The notes under the pieces: generated by a model
Databases searched by the model: none
Seen by the model: only the letters and a program-made list of their open reading frames with translations
Told to the model about the DNA's origin: nothing
In this document: positions 12,478 through 24,080 of the stretch, in pieces
How the letters are laid out: each line of letters opens with the position of its first letter
Position numbering within the stretch: position 1 is the first letter of the stretch
Program-made: the position numbers and the translations under genes
Assembly (NCBI GenBank): GCA_023897205.1
Contig: JAHWDD010000003.1
Coordinates: 7,195,665-7,259,664, forward strand
DNA length: 64,000 nucleotides
Source: Exophiala sp. HKRS030
Taxonomy: Eukaryota > Ascomycota > Eurotiomycetes > Chaetothyriales > Herpotrichiellaceae
Direction: 5' to 3'

Positions 12478-13036
12478 ATGAAGACCTCCACCGCCGTCAC
12501 ACTTCTTTACCTTATCAACCACTGCTACCTGTCCCGTTGTCATGCCACGGTTCATGCAAGTCGAGAGACCACGTTCGTCTGTCCCAACGGCAGTAGTCTC
12601 TGTCTCTATCTAGCTGGGGCAGGGTGCGTCAACTCCACAGCTGGGGATACCTGCTGTGTAGATGGTAGCGGTATATTGTTCTTCCTTGCTTGCTCAACAT
12701 TATCAGCTAAAAATTCATCGCTAGGAATTTGTTCCGGTGGCCTGCAGTGTGGAACTGGAGTGGCTCTTAGTCGATGCTGTGAAGTGGTAAGTGCTCAAAA
12801 CGAGGAGAAACCAACCTTGTCAGCGTGCAAAGCATCGGTCTCACAATGTGAAGGGAATTACTCCGACTCAGTGTGCGCAGGCTACACTCGTAGGCACCGC
12901 AATAACGGCAGTGTCCCCGATCATGAATCCCCAGTCGCCACCAACAGCCGATGGGTTCAGCAATTATGAAGCATTATGCTTGACATCTGTGGTGTCTGCG
13001 ATTGTGATTGGAAAGTTATTGAGGATGTTGGTGTGA
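12478..13036 (+). CDS. Small secreted Cys-rich protein, possibly membrane-anchored
   Basis: The frame opens with a clear signal peptide (about 23 residues, Met-Lys then a Leu/Tyr-rich core, cleavage near CHA) followed by a Cys-rich region with paired Cys (DTCC, RCC). A strong GTAAGT donor follows codon 103 at 12787. Splicing to an AAG acceptor at 12853 (exons 12478-12786 and 12854-13036) keeps frame and yields 163 residues ending in a hydrophobic tail (LTSVVSAIVIGKLL), compatible with a GPI signal or membrane segment. Without splicing, the frame stops at 12969 and gives 164 residues with four further Cys and no tail. The family is unknown; effector-like or cell-wall proteins share this layout. 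Confidence 0.55.
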
Positions 13037-13769
13037 ATCATGTACCTAGCCTAGATTGTCCATTCCTGAAATACGTGTACAGGCTTGGACGGGACATATC
13101 AACCACTCTGGCGCAGGGTAAAAGGCCAAAGGAAATAATGTTAGCAGATGCGAATGAACTCCAGCGAATTGATTCATGTACCATCAGAATCCCACATGTA
13201 ACCCTGACATTGAAGGCCAGCAGCTCAACTACCACGGTAGCATACTCTAAGACCCCAAACTCAGGGTTCCTCTGCTACTACCTAAACTACCTAGGTACCT
13301 ATTTGGCGGCTACGAAAAGTCCGAGATTCAGCCCACCAAGCCCCGCGGTAGGATAGCGGGGATGCCCTCTGGAGTCTGTACTTGCCCTGGTAAAGCGGCC
13401 CTTCTTACAGCCCGAGCGAGGCCTAAAAGTGCAGCTACTCTAGGTAGAATTCCTCCTCAGCCAGCCTTATAAGGCTCAACCATGCCGAGGTCCGTATTGT
13501 ACTCGTACTCCGAATCGTCCCACCTGCACTTGGTCCGCCCGTGTTCACACCGAAGCCTGCAACTTTTTTTATTATATTGCCGAGTAAGAGAAATCCAAAC
13601 CCACCGAACTGAGCGCGATTCTCGGTCAGCCGGATCGGCAACAAGAATGCAACAAGAACCAGTAGGCCTTGGAGGTTTCTGAGTGCAGATGCCTCTTTAC
13701 TCGTGCCCAGACGACGAGACCTTGTTTGATTTTATGGGCGACTGGCTGGATTGACCGAGGCCGTCGACT
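13037..13769. other. Intergenic, promoter of pantothenate kinase
   Basis: No gene supported. Holds palindromic runs such as CCTAGGTACC near 13291 and a short ACTCGTACTC repeat near 13500. Confidence 0.5.
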
Positions 13770-15204
13770 ATGGCGGCACCAGAGAGACCGTCGATGGACG
13801 TCGACATTGAGGATACGTCCGCAATCATCGACGGCGATGGCCCTGGCCGACCTCCTCGTGCGCCTCCTATTCCTGCATCTGTCAAGATCAACGTCGAAGG
13901 CGCATTTATCGTGGACGAAGATGCCAGCGGCAGGAATGGCGCAGGCAGCGAGTTCGTCCATTGGGAACGCAATGATATCCGACTTCCACACCACACGGAT
14001 GTGGTCAGTCATGTAGCTGTCGATGTATGTATCCAGACACTGATGACACCTATCCATTCATCTCCTGACCTCTGTTAGATTGGCGGCTCTTTGGCAAAGC
14101 TGGTTTACTTCTCCCGCGAACCTGGTTCGACCCATGGCGGCGGTCGCTTGAACTTCGTTAACTTCGAAACCGATCGCCTCGACCTCTGCATCGATTTCAT
14201 CCAGGAACTAAAGCAGACTCATTCAAAATTGAACGGTTCTGCTCCTCATCAACTGTGTGTCATGGCCACCGGGGGCGGAGCATTCAAGTTCTATAATAGG
14301 ATGAGGGAAGTATTGCATGTCGATGTCATCCAGGAAGATGAGATGGAATGCCTCATTATCGGTTAGTTACTACTGTCTATCGCATGCCTGGGGCATTGCT
14401 AATCAAGGCTCAACAGGGCTCGATTTCTTCATAACGGAGATTCCTGGCGAAGTCTTTACCTATAGCGAAGACGAACCGATTCAATTTGTCGAGGCTCGTG
14501 CGGACGTCTACCCCTACCTCCTTGTCAACATCGGGTCTGGTGTATCCATGGTCAAGGTGTCTGGTCCCGGTGAATTCCAGCGAGTTGGCGGAACATCGCT
14601 AGGAGGCGGCACCTTTTGGGGAATACTCTCTCTGCTCACCGGGGCGCGAACATTTGACGAAATGCTCGCCTTGGCAGAAAAGGGCGACAACAGCGGCGTC
14701 GACATGTTGGTGGGGGATATTTATGGCACAGGATATGGCAAGATTGGCCTCAAGGCCACCACAATCGCAAGCACATTTGGTAAAGTATTCCGGATGAAAA
14801 GGCTTGCCGAGAGAAATGCAGAAGACGGAGAAGGACTCTCCAACGGCGATCCGCACGACGAGGATGAAGGCCGCGTGCAGGGTTTTAAAATCGAGGACAT
14901 GGCACGAAGTCTCCTCTACGCTATATCTAACAACATCGGACAGATTGCATATCTGCAATCGGAAAAGCACAACCTTAAACACATATATTTCGGGGGATCG
15001 TTCATTCGTGGCCACACCCAGACCATGAACACCCTTTCATACGCCATCAAGTTCTGGTCCAAAGGCGAGAAACAGGCCTATTTCCTGCGACACGAAGGCT
15101 ATCTTGGGTCCGTCGGAGCCTTTCTCAAGAGACAGCCGAAGAACTGGGGTCGGCGGAATAGTCTGGAGGACCTCAAGCTGGGAAGAGTGCTGTCAAAGGA
15201 ATGA
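13770..15204 (+). CDS. Pantothenate kinase (type II, eukaryotic)
   Basis: Phosphorylates pantothenate with ATP, the first step of coenzyme A synthesis; cytosolic and normally essential (Cab1 in yeast, PanK in animals). Three exons (13770-14024, 14079-14361, 14417-15204) give 441 residues. The first 80 residues are a Pro/Asp-rich leader. The kinase fold starts at DIGGSLAKLVYF, which is created exactly by the first splice, and continues with MATGGGAFKF, NIGSGVSMV and GGTSLGGGTFWG, the glycine-rich nucleotide and substrate loops of type II kinases. The C-terminal half carries FGGSFIRGH and the LRHEGYLGSVGAF motif typical of the family. No anomaly is seen. Confidence 0.95.
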
Positions 15205-16539
15205 ACTGGTATTCTGAAGTCAGCCTCAACATCAAAAGACCTGAAACCGGCGTCGCACTAACCGCTTGAGACTGGAACGTTTGATAAGAGCTGAGCAATG
15301 AGGCTAGTAGCCTTGAGTGAGACCGGAAGCACAGAAGAAAAGCAAGTCGAAGTGACTGTCAACCCAGCATGATAGAAGCCATGGCTCCGACAATGCGACT
15401 TCGGTATCTGTTCCTATCTTTGCGACTCGGAGTTGGTTATTTTCACTTTGGGTTGTCGCGAACATGGTGTTGGTGTCGGTTCATTGGTCGCTGTGATGGC
15501 ACACTGTCACTGCGAGCGACATCTCAAAAGTACTGGGCTCGAGTGAGCCATCTCCTCAACACTTCCTTATTGATCACAACCCCTTCGGTCTCTCAGAACA
15601 TACTATGTGAGTGTCAGACAGAAGGATGCCCAACCTCGATGCAAATTAGACGACTTCAAGGTATAGGTCCGCTGTGAGGATGCTAGAATCGATGCAGCAA
15701 CAAGTGTCGGCAAACGATCTCGCCCGTCCCGCGGCCCCCTTTCACTTGTGATCTCCCGGCCAGGCGACGCTCTTCTTCTGTAGGGGGAACAAATCATGAC
15801 AATTGATAGACTGTGTGGAGTGCAGAGGCTTGTTGAAGTTTCGTCTACTGCTGGCGGGGTCGGTCAGTCTGGGGTTAATTTAGGTCTGTGCATCGCATGG
15901 CTTGACCATGTGCAATGACGGATGCACGCACAGGTAAAGAGGCAGTACAAGTATGAAAAGTGATCGCACCTATTCCAGGTGCCTGAGGTAATTTTGATAC
16001 AGAATACAAAAGTATTCGTACTACCACGACTAACCATTTGCTAGTGGTACTCTGGACTCGTGCTCGTACTCGTACACGTACTCGTAGCTGGCCCCCACAG
16101 GCTTGGTCCTTGTGGCTGGTGAAGTTCCTGCTGACGTCAACTTGGTGAGCGCAAGTCTCGCTTTGTTTTATTAACTCGGTAAATGGCTAAACAAGCCTAT
16201 CGGCAACCATGATGCGACTGTCAACAACACCACCACCACCACTACTATCCGCACTCCCGTTTCGCTTTGCGAACTTACGCTCGCTTGTCGCATCCTTCTT
16301 GTCGCCAGTGCTTCGTCGAGTGATTGCGATATCATTCGTATTGCATCCCGTTGCGACCTGAGTTTCATCGCTGGCAAGCCCTTTACCCGTTCCAAAAACA
16401 AAAGCCTTACACAGTATTAGCGCCTGCGCATGGGTTTCGTACTACGACAGCGAACATCAACTATTTTGCAGCCAACGTCGCTCACTGAAAGTGCGCACTT
16501 TGCAGGGAAGAGTTGGTAGTCCTTGTAAGATTTTCAAAC
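15205..16539. other. Intergenic, no gene supported
   Basis: 1.3 kb with only short, unconvincing frames. Contains an imperfect ACTCGT-type repeat at 16056-16086. Confidence 0.5.
16056..16086. repeat. Short imperfect CTCGTA microsatellite
   Basis: Five imperfect copies of a six-base CTCGT(A/G) unit in 31 bp of non-coding DNA. Similar fragments occur near 13500. No function inferred. Confidence 0.7.
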
Positions 16540-16944
16540 ATGGTACGCGCGCAGTTTGGAGTTGGGTTGTGCGAGAGACGGAATCGCTGATAACGAGTCT
16601 GACAGTCACCCCATCCGAACCCGGCGTCCGCCCTCGATGCCGTAACGCCCGTGCTCGTTGCGAGACAGGCCACGACGACCATTGTCACCAACTCCTCGCC
16701 ATCCTGCTCGGGCCAATATTCCGGCGGGACCCTCGCCGGCGCCATCCTCGGAACTTTTTTCGGGACAATTCTGCTGATATATCTATTCAATTCGTTAAAC
16801 AACAACAACAGAAGAATAGGTCGGGAAGAAGTCGTGGTAGAGAGAAAAGTGCGGAGCAATGGCAGCAGAAGACGGCGGAGAAGTCGAAGTGGCAGTTTGT
16901 CGAGTGTACGAAGGCCGAGTAGGGTATACTCGACTGGTGGTTGA
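16540..16944 (+). CDS. Small single-pass membrane protein with RS-rich tail
   Basis: The convincing part is 16606-16944, which reads PVLVARQATTT, a glycine-flanked hydrophobic segment (TLAGAILGTFFGTILLIYLF), then an Asn run and a strongly basic Arg/Ser tail ending near RRPSRVYSTGG. This layout matches a common but uncharacterised family of short fungal membrane proteins. The frame has a stop just upstream of a CAG acceptor at 16603-16605. The simplest start is the ATG at 16540, which directly abuts a GTACGC donor, so exon 1 would contribute only the Met codon and the product would be 114 residues. A longer 5' exon is possible. The tail probably faces the cytosol. Confidence 0.5.
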
Positions 16945-17935
16945 TGACTTTTACTTTTGCCTCCTTCAGCGACACGACTAAGTTGTATTGGACATATGAA
17001 TGAATGAGGGAAATGTTGTACAGATATCGGGCAGTTGCGCATATATTTTACGAAGGGTCATGGATTTCAGCACCAGTTATAATTCACTGAGACGCTACGT
17101 ATGTCTGGGGACGTCAAAGTGGTTGTAAACAAACACCATGCTATACTGGGAGGCTGTGGTAGCTACGACTCCGGATGGTGCAAAGAATACCTAGGTACGG
17201 GGGCCGAGTCCGTTATCATATCACTATAAAAGTGTCTCGAGTGCGACACAGTACCTGGCAAGGTAGTATTGCTCGATATCCCTCACCATCCGCCCATGTC
17301 GAGTATTGGAAGAACTCGAGTTTGCGGATATGGGATCTGGTCGCTCGCCATCTCGCCAGGTGCTGTGTTCACACCCCAGGTACGGGCATCCGAGTGCAGA
17401 GTACGCACTCACTACCTCGCTAACATATTCCGTACGAAAAGTGTAGAAACATAAAAGTATTGTGCTGACGAAAGACTGCTTTGTTCAGGGGAACTACTCT
17501 CGAGGTAAGGATGGACAATCATGTGCCTTGTAACCATGGGGGACCCTTGCCACCGCCAGTGCGAAGACGGGCAAGCAACGAGCCGACCCAGCCTCGTTCA
17601 ATACTTCACCCTAGTAAGCAGCCCGCCTGACCTTCCGGTCACAGTACCGAGTACACCTATTGTATCATACCCAGGCACGGGCCACCAGAGTCACCAGCGT
17701 AGCCCTGCCGAGGCCATTCCCGGTGATCCTGCCTGCGTGACTCCGGACTACAGTACATTCCAGATTCCAGCTTCAATCATCCTTATCATCGTCTAATCTT
17801 CGTGCTCGTATTGCACGCGACTTCAAACCTTTCTGCTGTTCATGCTACTCGTGTTGTTTTAGGCCTGGCATAGACCATCCGTCTCTGCTCATCAGGGACC
17901 ACACAGCTCGACTGCCGGACGAAACACCGCCCAGC
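16945..17935. other. Intergenic, nothing recognised
   Basis: About 1 kb upstream of the SLC35-like carrier gene. Short frames only; a CCTAGGTAC-type palindrome lies near 17190. Confidence 0.5.
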
Positions 17936-19371
17936 ATGGCGACCAAAGCAATCATCCCCATCCTGGTGGGAATGATGTTACTGACGGGCTGTGCCAACAC
18001 AATCCTCACCAAGTATCAGGACCAACAATGTGTACGCAACTGTGACGATGAAAATCCGCATCACCGCAAGACCTTTGAGCAGCCGGTTATCCAAACGTAA
18101 AGAAACTCCAGACTCCGGAAGGCGGAACCGAACCTTTGGCTGACGAGATAAACAGTGTACAGATGTTCATTGGCGAAATGGGCAGCTGGCTTGTGATCCT
18201 TGGTTTCTTCCTATATCGATACTTTATCCTATCTACCCGCGAAGCTCCTCTGCTCTACCAGCCCGTGAATACCGAGGAGCGAGAAGAAGACGATGACGAC
18301 GACGTTACCGTGCGACCGACCTCGAGAAATGCTCCAAGCCCCGCGTTGAAGCCTCTCGTGCCGAATGCTGATGATCGAGTTCCATTGATGGGTTGGAAAG
18401 TGACACTGCTCGGACTCCCAGCTTGCTGCGACATCGCGGGAACCACACTCATGAATGTCGGCCTGCTATTTGTGGCCGCCTCGATATACCAAATGACAAG
18501 AGGCGCACTGGTGTTGTTTGTTGGTCTCTTCAGCGTACTATTCCTCAAGAGAAGACTCTACATTTATCACTGGCTGTCGCTCGTCATTGTGGTGGCAGGT
18601 GTCGCCTTGGTCGGCCTTGCTGGCGTCATCTCATCTGGTGACCAGAAGGCGTCACCTCCGCAGGATCCGAAGGAGACACTCTTTGCTCTGCATCTAGCGG
18701 TGCGATCTGTGGCTGCCCAGGCTGCCAGTGCAGAAGTCCTCAAGACTGTTGTCGGTATTCTCCTGATCGCTTTTGCTCAAATCTTCACCGCGACCCAGTT
18801 CTGCCTGGAAGAGTGGATTTTGGAACACTACGCACTCGAGCCACTCAAAGTAGTCGCTTGGGAAGGGCTATTTGGTTTCATTGTAACTGTTGTTGTGCAG
18901 GTAATTCTACATCTCAGTGTCGGCATTACACCATCCGGGAGGCAAGGGTTCTTTGATGCTGAAGAAGGTTATCGACAAATTTTCACCAACAGGGCAATTG
19001 GAATATCGAGTCTCGCCATTATGGTGTCAATTGGCGGCTTCAATTTCTTTGGACTATCTGTGACGAGGAGTATCTCGGCAACATCTCGTTCAATCATCGA
19101 TACCTGCCGCACACTTTTCATCTGGCTCGTCTCCCTCGGGTTAGGATGGGAATCATTCAAATGGCTTCAGGTGGCTGGATTTGCACTCGTAAGTGGCGAA
19201 AAGCATGCATGCGAGCTACTGCAGATAACTGACAACGTGTAGCTTGTTTATGGTACCTTTATGTTCAACGACCTCGTGAGGCCACCTATCCGAGCTCTAC
19301 TTCCAGGAAGGGAGGAGGAACCATCAGAGCACACTCATTTGCTCCCAGAAGAGCCAATCGAACATATATAG
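17936..19371 (+). CDS. SLC35F6-like drug/metabolite-superfamily transporter
   Basis: Polytopic carrier related to nucleotide-sugar transporters and SLC35F proteins, likely in Golgi, vacuole or lysosome-like membranes; the substrate is unknown. Three exons (17936-18096, 18156-19188, 19243-19371) give 440 residues. The first segment (IIPILVGMMLLTGCANTIL) is in exon 1. An acidic loop with five consecutive Asp residues follows segment 2, and about eight further hydrophobic segments complete the ten-helix plan. The family-typical QMTRGALVLFVGLFS motif is present near the middle. The C-terminus is acidic and carries a dileucine (HLLPEE), which could be a vacuolar sorting signal. The first splice is needed to reach the ATG-bearing exon. 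Confidence 0.87.
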
Positions 19372-20220
19372 CTCATCAATCTAATCCCGTTCCCCATCGA
19401 GATCTTCCACTTTCCCTTTGCATGTGGGATCCGATCAGTTGGCCAGATCATTGACAAGCCTAGCCCCGATAAGCTGATCCGGCCCAAGCTCAGCATGCGA
19501 AGACTGTACATATTTGTGAATTGTCCGACCTTCCACTCGACGCGAGTCTTTCAATAGGGACACTGATTCAAGTCCAAAAAGGGAGCAACACTGCAGGCTG
19601 CATTCTGGTGAGACGAGTTCAAATAAGACGAAATTTCTCCTACAATCGCCCCCCTTTAGGAATTGACCTGGTTTCGCGGCACGTTGTTTGCGACACAAGG
19701 GTCCAGAGCTGTGCTTCCACCATGCAAGGCATGACAATTAGAGACACTGAACTTCCGTTTAATTTCGACGATGGTGTCTACTGCGGTGCTACTGCTACGA
19801 CTGATCGACGCTTGTCATCGGATGTAAAGTTGGCTTTTGACGCAAGGGATGCGTCTCCCACACTAGAGACACACTCAAACTGGCCGGATCCAGCTCCCCC
19901 CCTCAGCGGCGGGATGTTTTGTGTACCACGAGATCCTAGATTTGACGGGAAATGCAAGGGCAAACATGAAATTATGTCTGAGACAGGCGGCTGGTCGCAC
20001 GGCTAACTCGACCAGACGCCATGACAGTTGAATTTGCAACACACGATGCGCGTTCTATATCGACTCGGCGTTCATGGCATTTCCTCTTCCCCTGCCTCCC
20101 CTGTTCCCCCCTCGACGGGCACTTTTTATCTATACTGAATCATTTCCCACATAGGGACAACAATGTACACATCAGGTTCTACATCTCACATGACTCTTGA
20201 GTCGCCCTCGAACCTGCCTC
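19372..20220. other. Intergenic, no gene supported
   Basis: A plus-strand frame at 19521-20006 and another at 20163-20453 are open but have no domain, and the second runs out of frame with the next gene. The ATG at 20163 might belong to an unresolved 5' exon of that gene. Confidence 0.45.
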
Positions 20221-22127
20221 ATGAATTATTTGGCCAACAGAGCGTTCATCCCTTCGACACCTCGAGCACACCCTCCGACGTGCGATGGTCACCGGCTGCA
20301 ATTTTCGAAGCTTCTAGAGCGAACTCGGTCGGTGAGATCCAAAGCAAATGGACTTCAGGCCCGGTTTCGCAGGATGGCGACCGGATCATCAGTGCCCCCG
20401 ATCAAAGCTCCTTTTCCGGCCAAATTGACGCAAACTCCGCGTACGAGCGATGAACAGTCACCTGCAACGCCGTGCTCGAGAGAACTTCGAAGATCGGGCA
20501 CAAGCTCTGATGACCTCCGTGGACTTGCGCGACAGCATGCCGCCAGTACCGTCACGTCCCCGCTTCCGAGTCCCATCACGCACGACGCAAAAGACGAAAC
20601 GGACTCATACTTTGGATTTTCTCATAGTCGAGCTGCAAGTCAGACCTTGAATGATGCTGTATTGGACAAGTTGCAAATATTTTCATATTATTGCAATGAG
20701 GAAGATACCATCAGTACGACCGGAGATTTCATGTGTGCCGAGTCAGTGACGGACGACAAGGCCGATGACAATGATGAAAGTACTGCGTCCGACTCCTTTC
20801 CAGTCACCCCCATCGATCAGACATCACATGCCTTTGTCTGTTCGGACGAGTCGGGATGGCTGGCGAATACAACATCTCACGATGAGAGACGCAGGCGGTT
20901 CAAGGCAAGGTTCTTCCAAATCGTCGAGCACCCTTGCAGTCAGGATGACCCAGAATATGCGGACGGTCAAGTTGTGAGTACAAGCTCTGTCTTTTGATGA
21001 GTGAGGCACGATCTGACGGTTCATAGATGGTTGCAACTGTACTGGTTGGATCTGGCAAACCAAGAATTGTCCAGATTCAGCGACCAGTGTCCCGTCGCAA
21101 GGGATCAGCACCGACCCCTGAAATTTCCCAAAGTCCATCGACACCAGTACAATCGACGGTTGAGATCTCTGCCTTCAGCCCCTATGACACTCCGGGGGAG
21201 GAGGTGGCGACACAAATGACTCAGCCCAATTCTCTTGCTGCGACAACATGTATTCCGTCCGATGAGGTCCAACTGGCGCACTCTTCGGGACAGCCAAGGC
21301 CTGTGCCTGCATCTTTGAGTAACCCAAAAAGAAGACCGATGTGTCACCAGTCCCGGCATGGCGTCTGCAATGTCGCCGGCTCGCAAATGTCGCCGTGCTT
21401 GGCGGATCCATTCACTGTGTCCGCGAGGAGGTGGTCGACGTGCTCAGAGTCATCGACATTCATCAACCCAAGGAGGCACGAACGAGACGATCGACTTGAT
21501 CTTATCGTCGGCCAGCCATCATCCCATCTGTCTTCTCCCACCGAAGAAGTGGCAACACGGTCGAGGTGCCGAAAAATGGAGAGAATCCTCAGGGCCGTCA
21601 CGCAGGCCATTTTCAATTACCCTGATGGAGTGCCACGGCTTGATTCATCATCCGTGCTCGAAGTCTGTTCGCCGGACGTGGCAGACCAGACTTATATCGA
21701 TACACTCGGGAAGATCTTCCCAACGGCGCCCGACACGTTATTGTCGAGTCTCGTAGCATGGATTCTGTTTGATATTTACTTTACACAGTTGGAGGACGCA
21801 TCTGAGCAACCCGGTGTGCACGGAGGAGGAGGTCGAGAAGAGGTGGTGGTGCACCACAATATGAATGGAAATACAAATATACAGCGGATCCCGGCAAAGG
21901 CGAGAGCGATGTTGGGTCTTGATGACCAGACCGGTGATTCCATCCCCTCCGTTTGCTCGACCGTGCACGGTCTAGGGAGCAGGGCTAGAACTGTCCATAC
22001 CGGCATGGGCATTGTAAGTCGGAGGCTGATGGGAGCTCTGAGAGGGTCTTGGGACGAAGACATTTGGCGCTCGTTGAAAGTGTTGGTCGAGGTTATCGAA
22101 TCTGGTGGGTTTCGGTCATCGTTTTGA
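20221..22127 (+). CDS. Fungal hypothetical protein, Ser-rich
   Basis: Two exons (20221-20973, 21027-22127; donor GTGAGT, acceptor TAG) give 617 residues. No known domain is recognised. The N-terminus is basic (FIPSTPRAHPPTCDG, then RTRSVRSKANG). The middle is Ser/Thr/Pro/Asp-rich and probably disordered. The short hydrophobic MVATVLVGSGKPRIVQI segment at the exon junction is the best ordered patch. The C-terminal 200 residues look folded (LFDIYFTQLED, helical). The start is uncertain: a stop lies eight codons before the in-frame TTG at 20197, so either the ATG at 20221 or an upstream exon starts the gene. It converges on the P450 with 159 bp between them. Confidence 0.65.
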
Positions 22128-22286
22128 GACCACCGTTCACGTCAGGGAGTACGGATAGTAGTTGCATCCTTCCGATATGAGATGATGGAAGTATCTGCAT
22201 TGTTTTTTTTTCGGCCCCTGTTCCAACACCCGAAAACAAAACACGCACTCGTATGTGTTGGATCAATTCCCTGATTGACTCTCTCA

Positions 22287-24080
22287 TTATGATTCCTCTG
22301 GATTCCGCCTCGGGTTCCTCAGTGACAAGTTGACCTCGATGTCGGTTTGGTTCAAGGCCCAGGCGTTTTCGACCTTCCACTCCCGGTCTGGGTGAGTCAG
22401 GGTCATGTTGAACTTCAAAAGCATGGCCGGGATGAGTTTGTGAAGTTCCAGGAGGGCAACGTTCTTCCCCAGGCAAGATCTTTTCCCGGCACCGAAAGCC
22501 AATAGACTGTGCTCCATTGATTTTGTCGATTTTTCTTCCGGGGTCAACCATCTGGTTGGGTTCCATCGTTCTGCGTCTTTCCCAAAGATGTCGGTGGATC
22601 TTTGAAACACCCAAGGGTTGATGCCGATTATCGTTCCTGGGGGTAAGGATGTCGTGGTGTTGTCTTCGTGCCGGAGTGTTAGTCCTTCGGCGGGGACGAC
22701 TCTTTCCAAGGGTAGTGACAAGGCAGGGTTCATCCTCAAACCTTCCTTGATCACCGCGCAAAGAAAGGGCAAGTTTTCTTGTGTCTCGACCCAAGTCGGG
22801 CAAGGCACGGAAATCTTTTTGTCTCTGGCGGCAGCATCGAGTTCCGATTGTAGCTCCGTCAGGGACGTTGGATTCTTGAGTAGATGATAGAAAATGGCTC
22901 GGAGTGTTGAAGCTATCGTGTCACTGCCGGCGTTGATGTTCATCTTGATGGAGAGGAACAAAAAAGAGGTAAGCTGGTATTCATGAAGGTTGGAATTGAG
23001 CAAAGATGGTGAGAAGCACAGTGATTGGGATTGCTTGAGGGGACCAGAGGAGGAAGGAATAATGAGACGAGGGTGTTTTGGTTGTTCACTTACGAAAAGG
23101 TAGGACAAGATTTGACCATCCGACAAAGCTTCGTCGTGACTTTCCATTTGCTCTTTTCGTACTTTGAGAAACCTCGTGAGGAAATCTGGTCTGTTGTAGG
23201 ACTCTCCTCCTTTTCCTTTTGGGTCTTGTCGGTTTTTGTCGTCCCCACCAGTATTATCCTGACCATCCAAATCCTCGAGACGTTCCTTGAGTAGACGTTG
23301 AGCAAAGATCAGGATTGGTGAACTGACACTCTTTCGAAAGTATTTGACATAGATTGGGTTTTTACCCAGCAGAGTCTCGTCCAACCACGGCATCTGACCC
23401 AACACGGAGAAGTAAGAAAAATTTGCTCCTATGGCCGCCATGATGTTGTCGACGTCGGTGCCAGACTCAATAAAGCCCAGACGTCGACTAAAAGTCAATT
23501 CACCAATGACGTCGAACGCGAAAAACTGTAGGTATCGAGCGAGGTCCAAAGACTGGGAGGGACGGGATTTTTTGTCGCCTGTCGCGCCACGGGTTGTGGC
23601 AAACCTCTCCTCCAGGGCGTCCAAGAAACACACGGTGGTCCTCTCCACCAGCCCTTCGTATTCCACCAGGGTGCTCAAGGAGTAGGCGTGGGCGATGAGA
23701 CGTTTGGACTTGGCGTGAGCCGACTCGTCGGTCTCGGCCACCAGACTCGCGGCTCGTCGACCGTTGACCACGTTCTGAAAGACACTGTAAAAGTCCGACT
23801 TCACGAGACCCTTGCCGATGCCGTAGATTTGAGGGACATAAGTCCGCGACCCGGTGACGGAGACGTAGTTGGGACCCAGGCGAACCAAATCGCCGTGCTT
23901 CTTGTGCAGCGCCAGATGGACCTCGTGAGGTCTGCGTCGGTACACCAACAGCGCTCGGTACGCGTCGGTGAAGCGCGCCACGAACGGACCCGGAATGCTC
24001 GACGTCAGGAGGAAATAGTTTTTTATCAGTGTGTAGACCACAATGGCCGGGATCAGGGCGAGGGCCAGTGAAACCAACAT
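22287..24080 (-). CDS. Cytochrome P450 monooxygenase (pisatin-demethylase-like)
   Basis: Microsomal haem-thiolate monooxygenase. An N-terminal anchor (LVSLALALIPAIVVYTLI) is followed by the proline hinge IPGP. The I-helix reads AGSDTIAS, the ExxR motif is EGLR, the meander has ERWNPTRW and the haem loop is FGAGKRSCLG with the Cys ligand. The pattern is closest to fungal pisatin-demethylase/benzoate-hydroxylase-type P450s. The start is taken at 24080, just before the anchor; a 33-residue in-frame extension to 24179 is not P450-like. A 150-nt GTAAGT...AAG segment (23093-22944) interrupts the I-helix region and is judged an intron even though it is open in frame. Spliced exons 24080-23094 and 22943-22287 give 547 residues, a normal length. 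Confidence 0.9.
   Translation of the reverse strand: MLVSLALALIPAIVVYTLIKNYFLLTSSIPGPFVARFTDAYRALLVYRRRPHEVHLALHKKHGDLVRLGPNYVSVTGSRTYVPQIYGIGKGLVKSDFYSVFQNVVNGRRAASLVAETDESAHAKSKRLIAHAYSLSTLVEYEGLVERTTVCFLDALEERFATTRGATGDKKSRPSQSLDLARYLQFFAFDVIGELTFSRRLGFIESGTDVDNIMAAIGANFSYFSVLGQMPWLDETLLGKNPIYVKYFRKSVSSPILIFAQRLLKERLEDLDGQDNTGGDDKNRQDPKGKGGESYNRPDFLTRFLKVRKEQMESHDEALSDGQILSYLFVSEQPKHPRLIIPSSSGPLKQSQSLCFSPSLLNSNLHEYQLTSFLFLSIKMNINAGSDTIASTLRAIFYHLLKNPTSLTELQSELDAAARDKKISVPCPTWVETQENLPFLCAVIKEGLRMNPALSLPLERVVPAEGLTLRHEDNTTTSLPPGTIIGINPWVFQRSTDIFGKDAERWNPTRWLTPEEKSTKSMEHSLLAFGAGKRSCLGKNVALLELHKLIPAMLLKFNMTLTHPDREWKVENAWALNQTDIEVNLSLRNPRRNPEES

Noticed and set aside
16482..17042. 186-codon minus-strand open frame
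   Set aside because: Lies antisense to the small membrane protein gene; composition is Leu/Arg/Thr-rich as expected of a shadow frame.
23090..23305. P450 insert as a real protein domain
   Set aside because: The 50-residue insert has consensus intron ends and interrupts the I-helix motif; an intron is the simpler reading.
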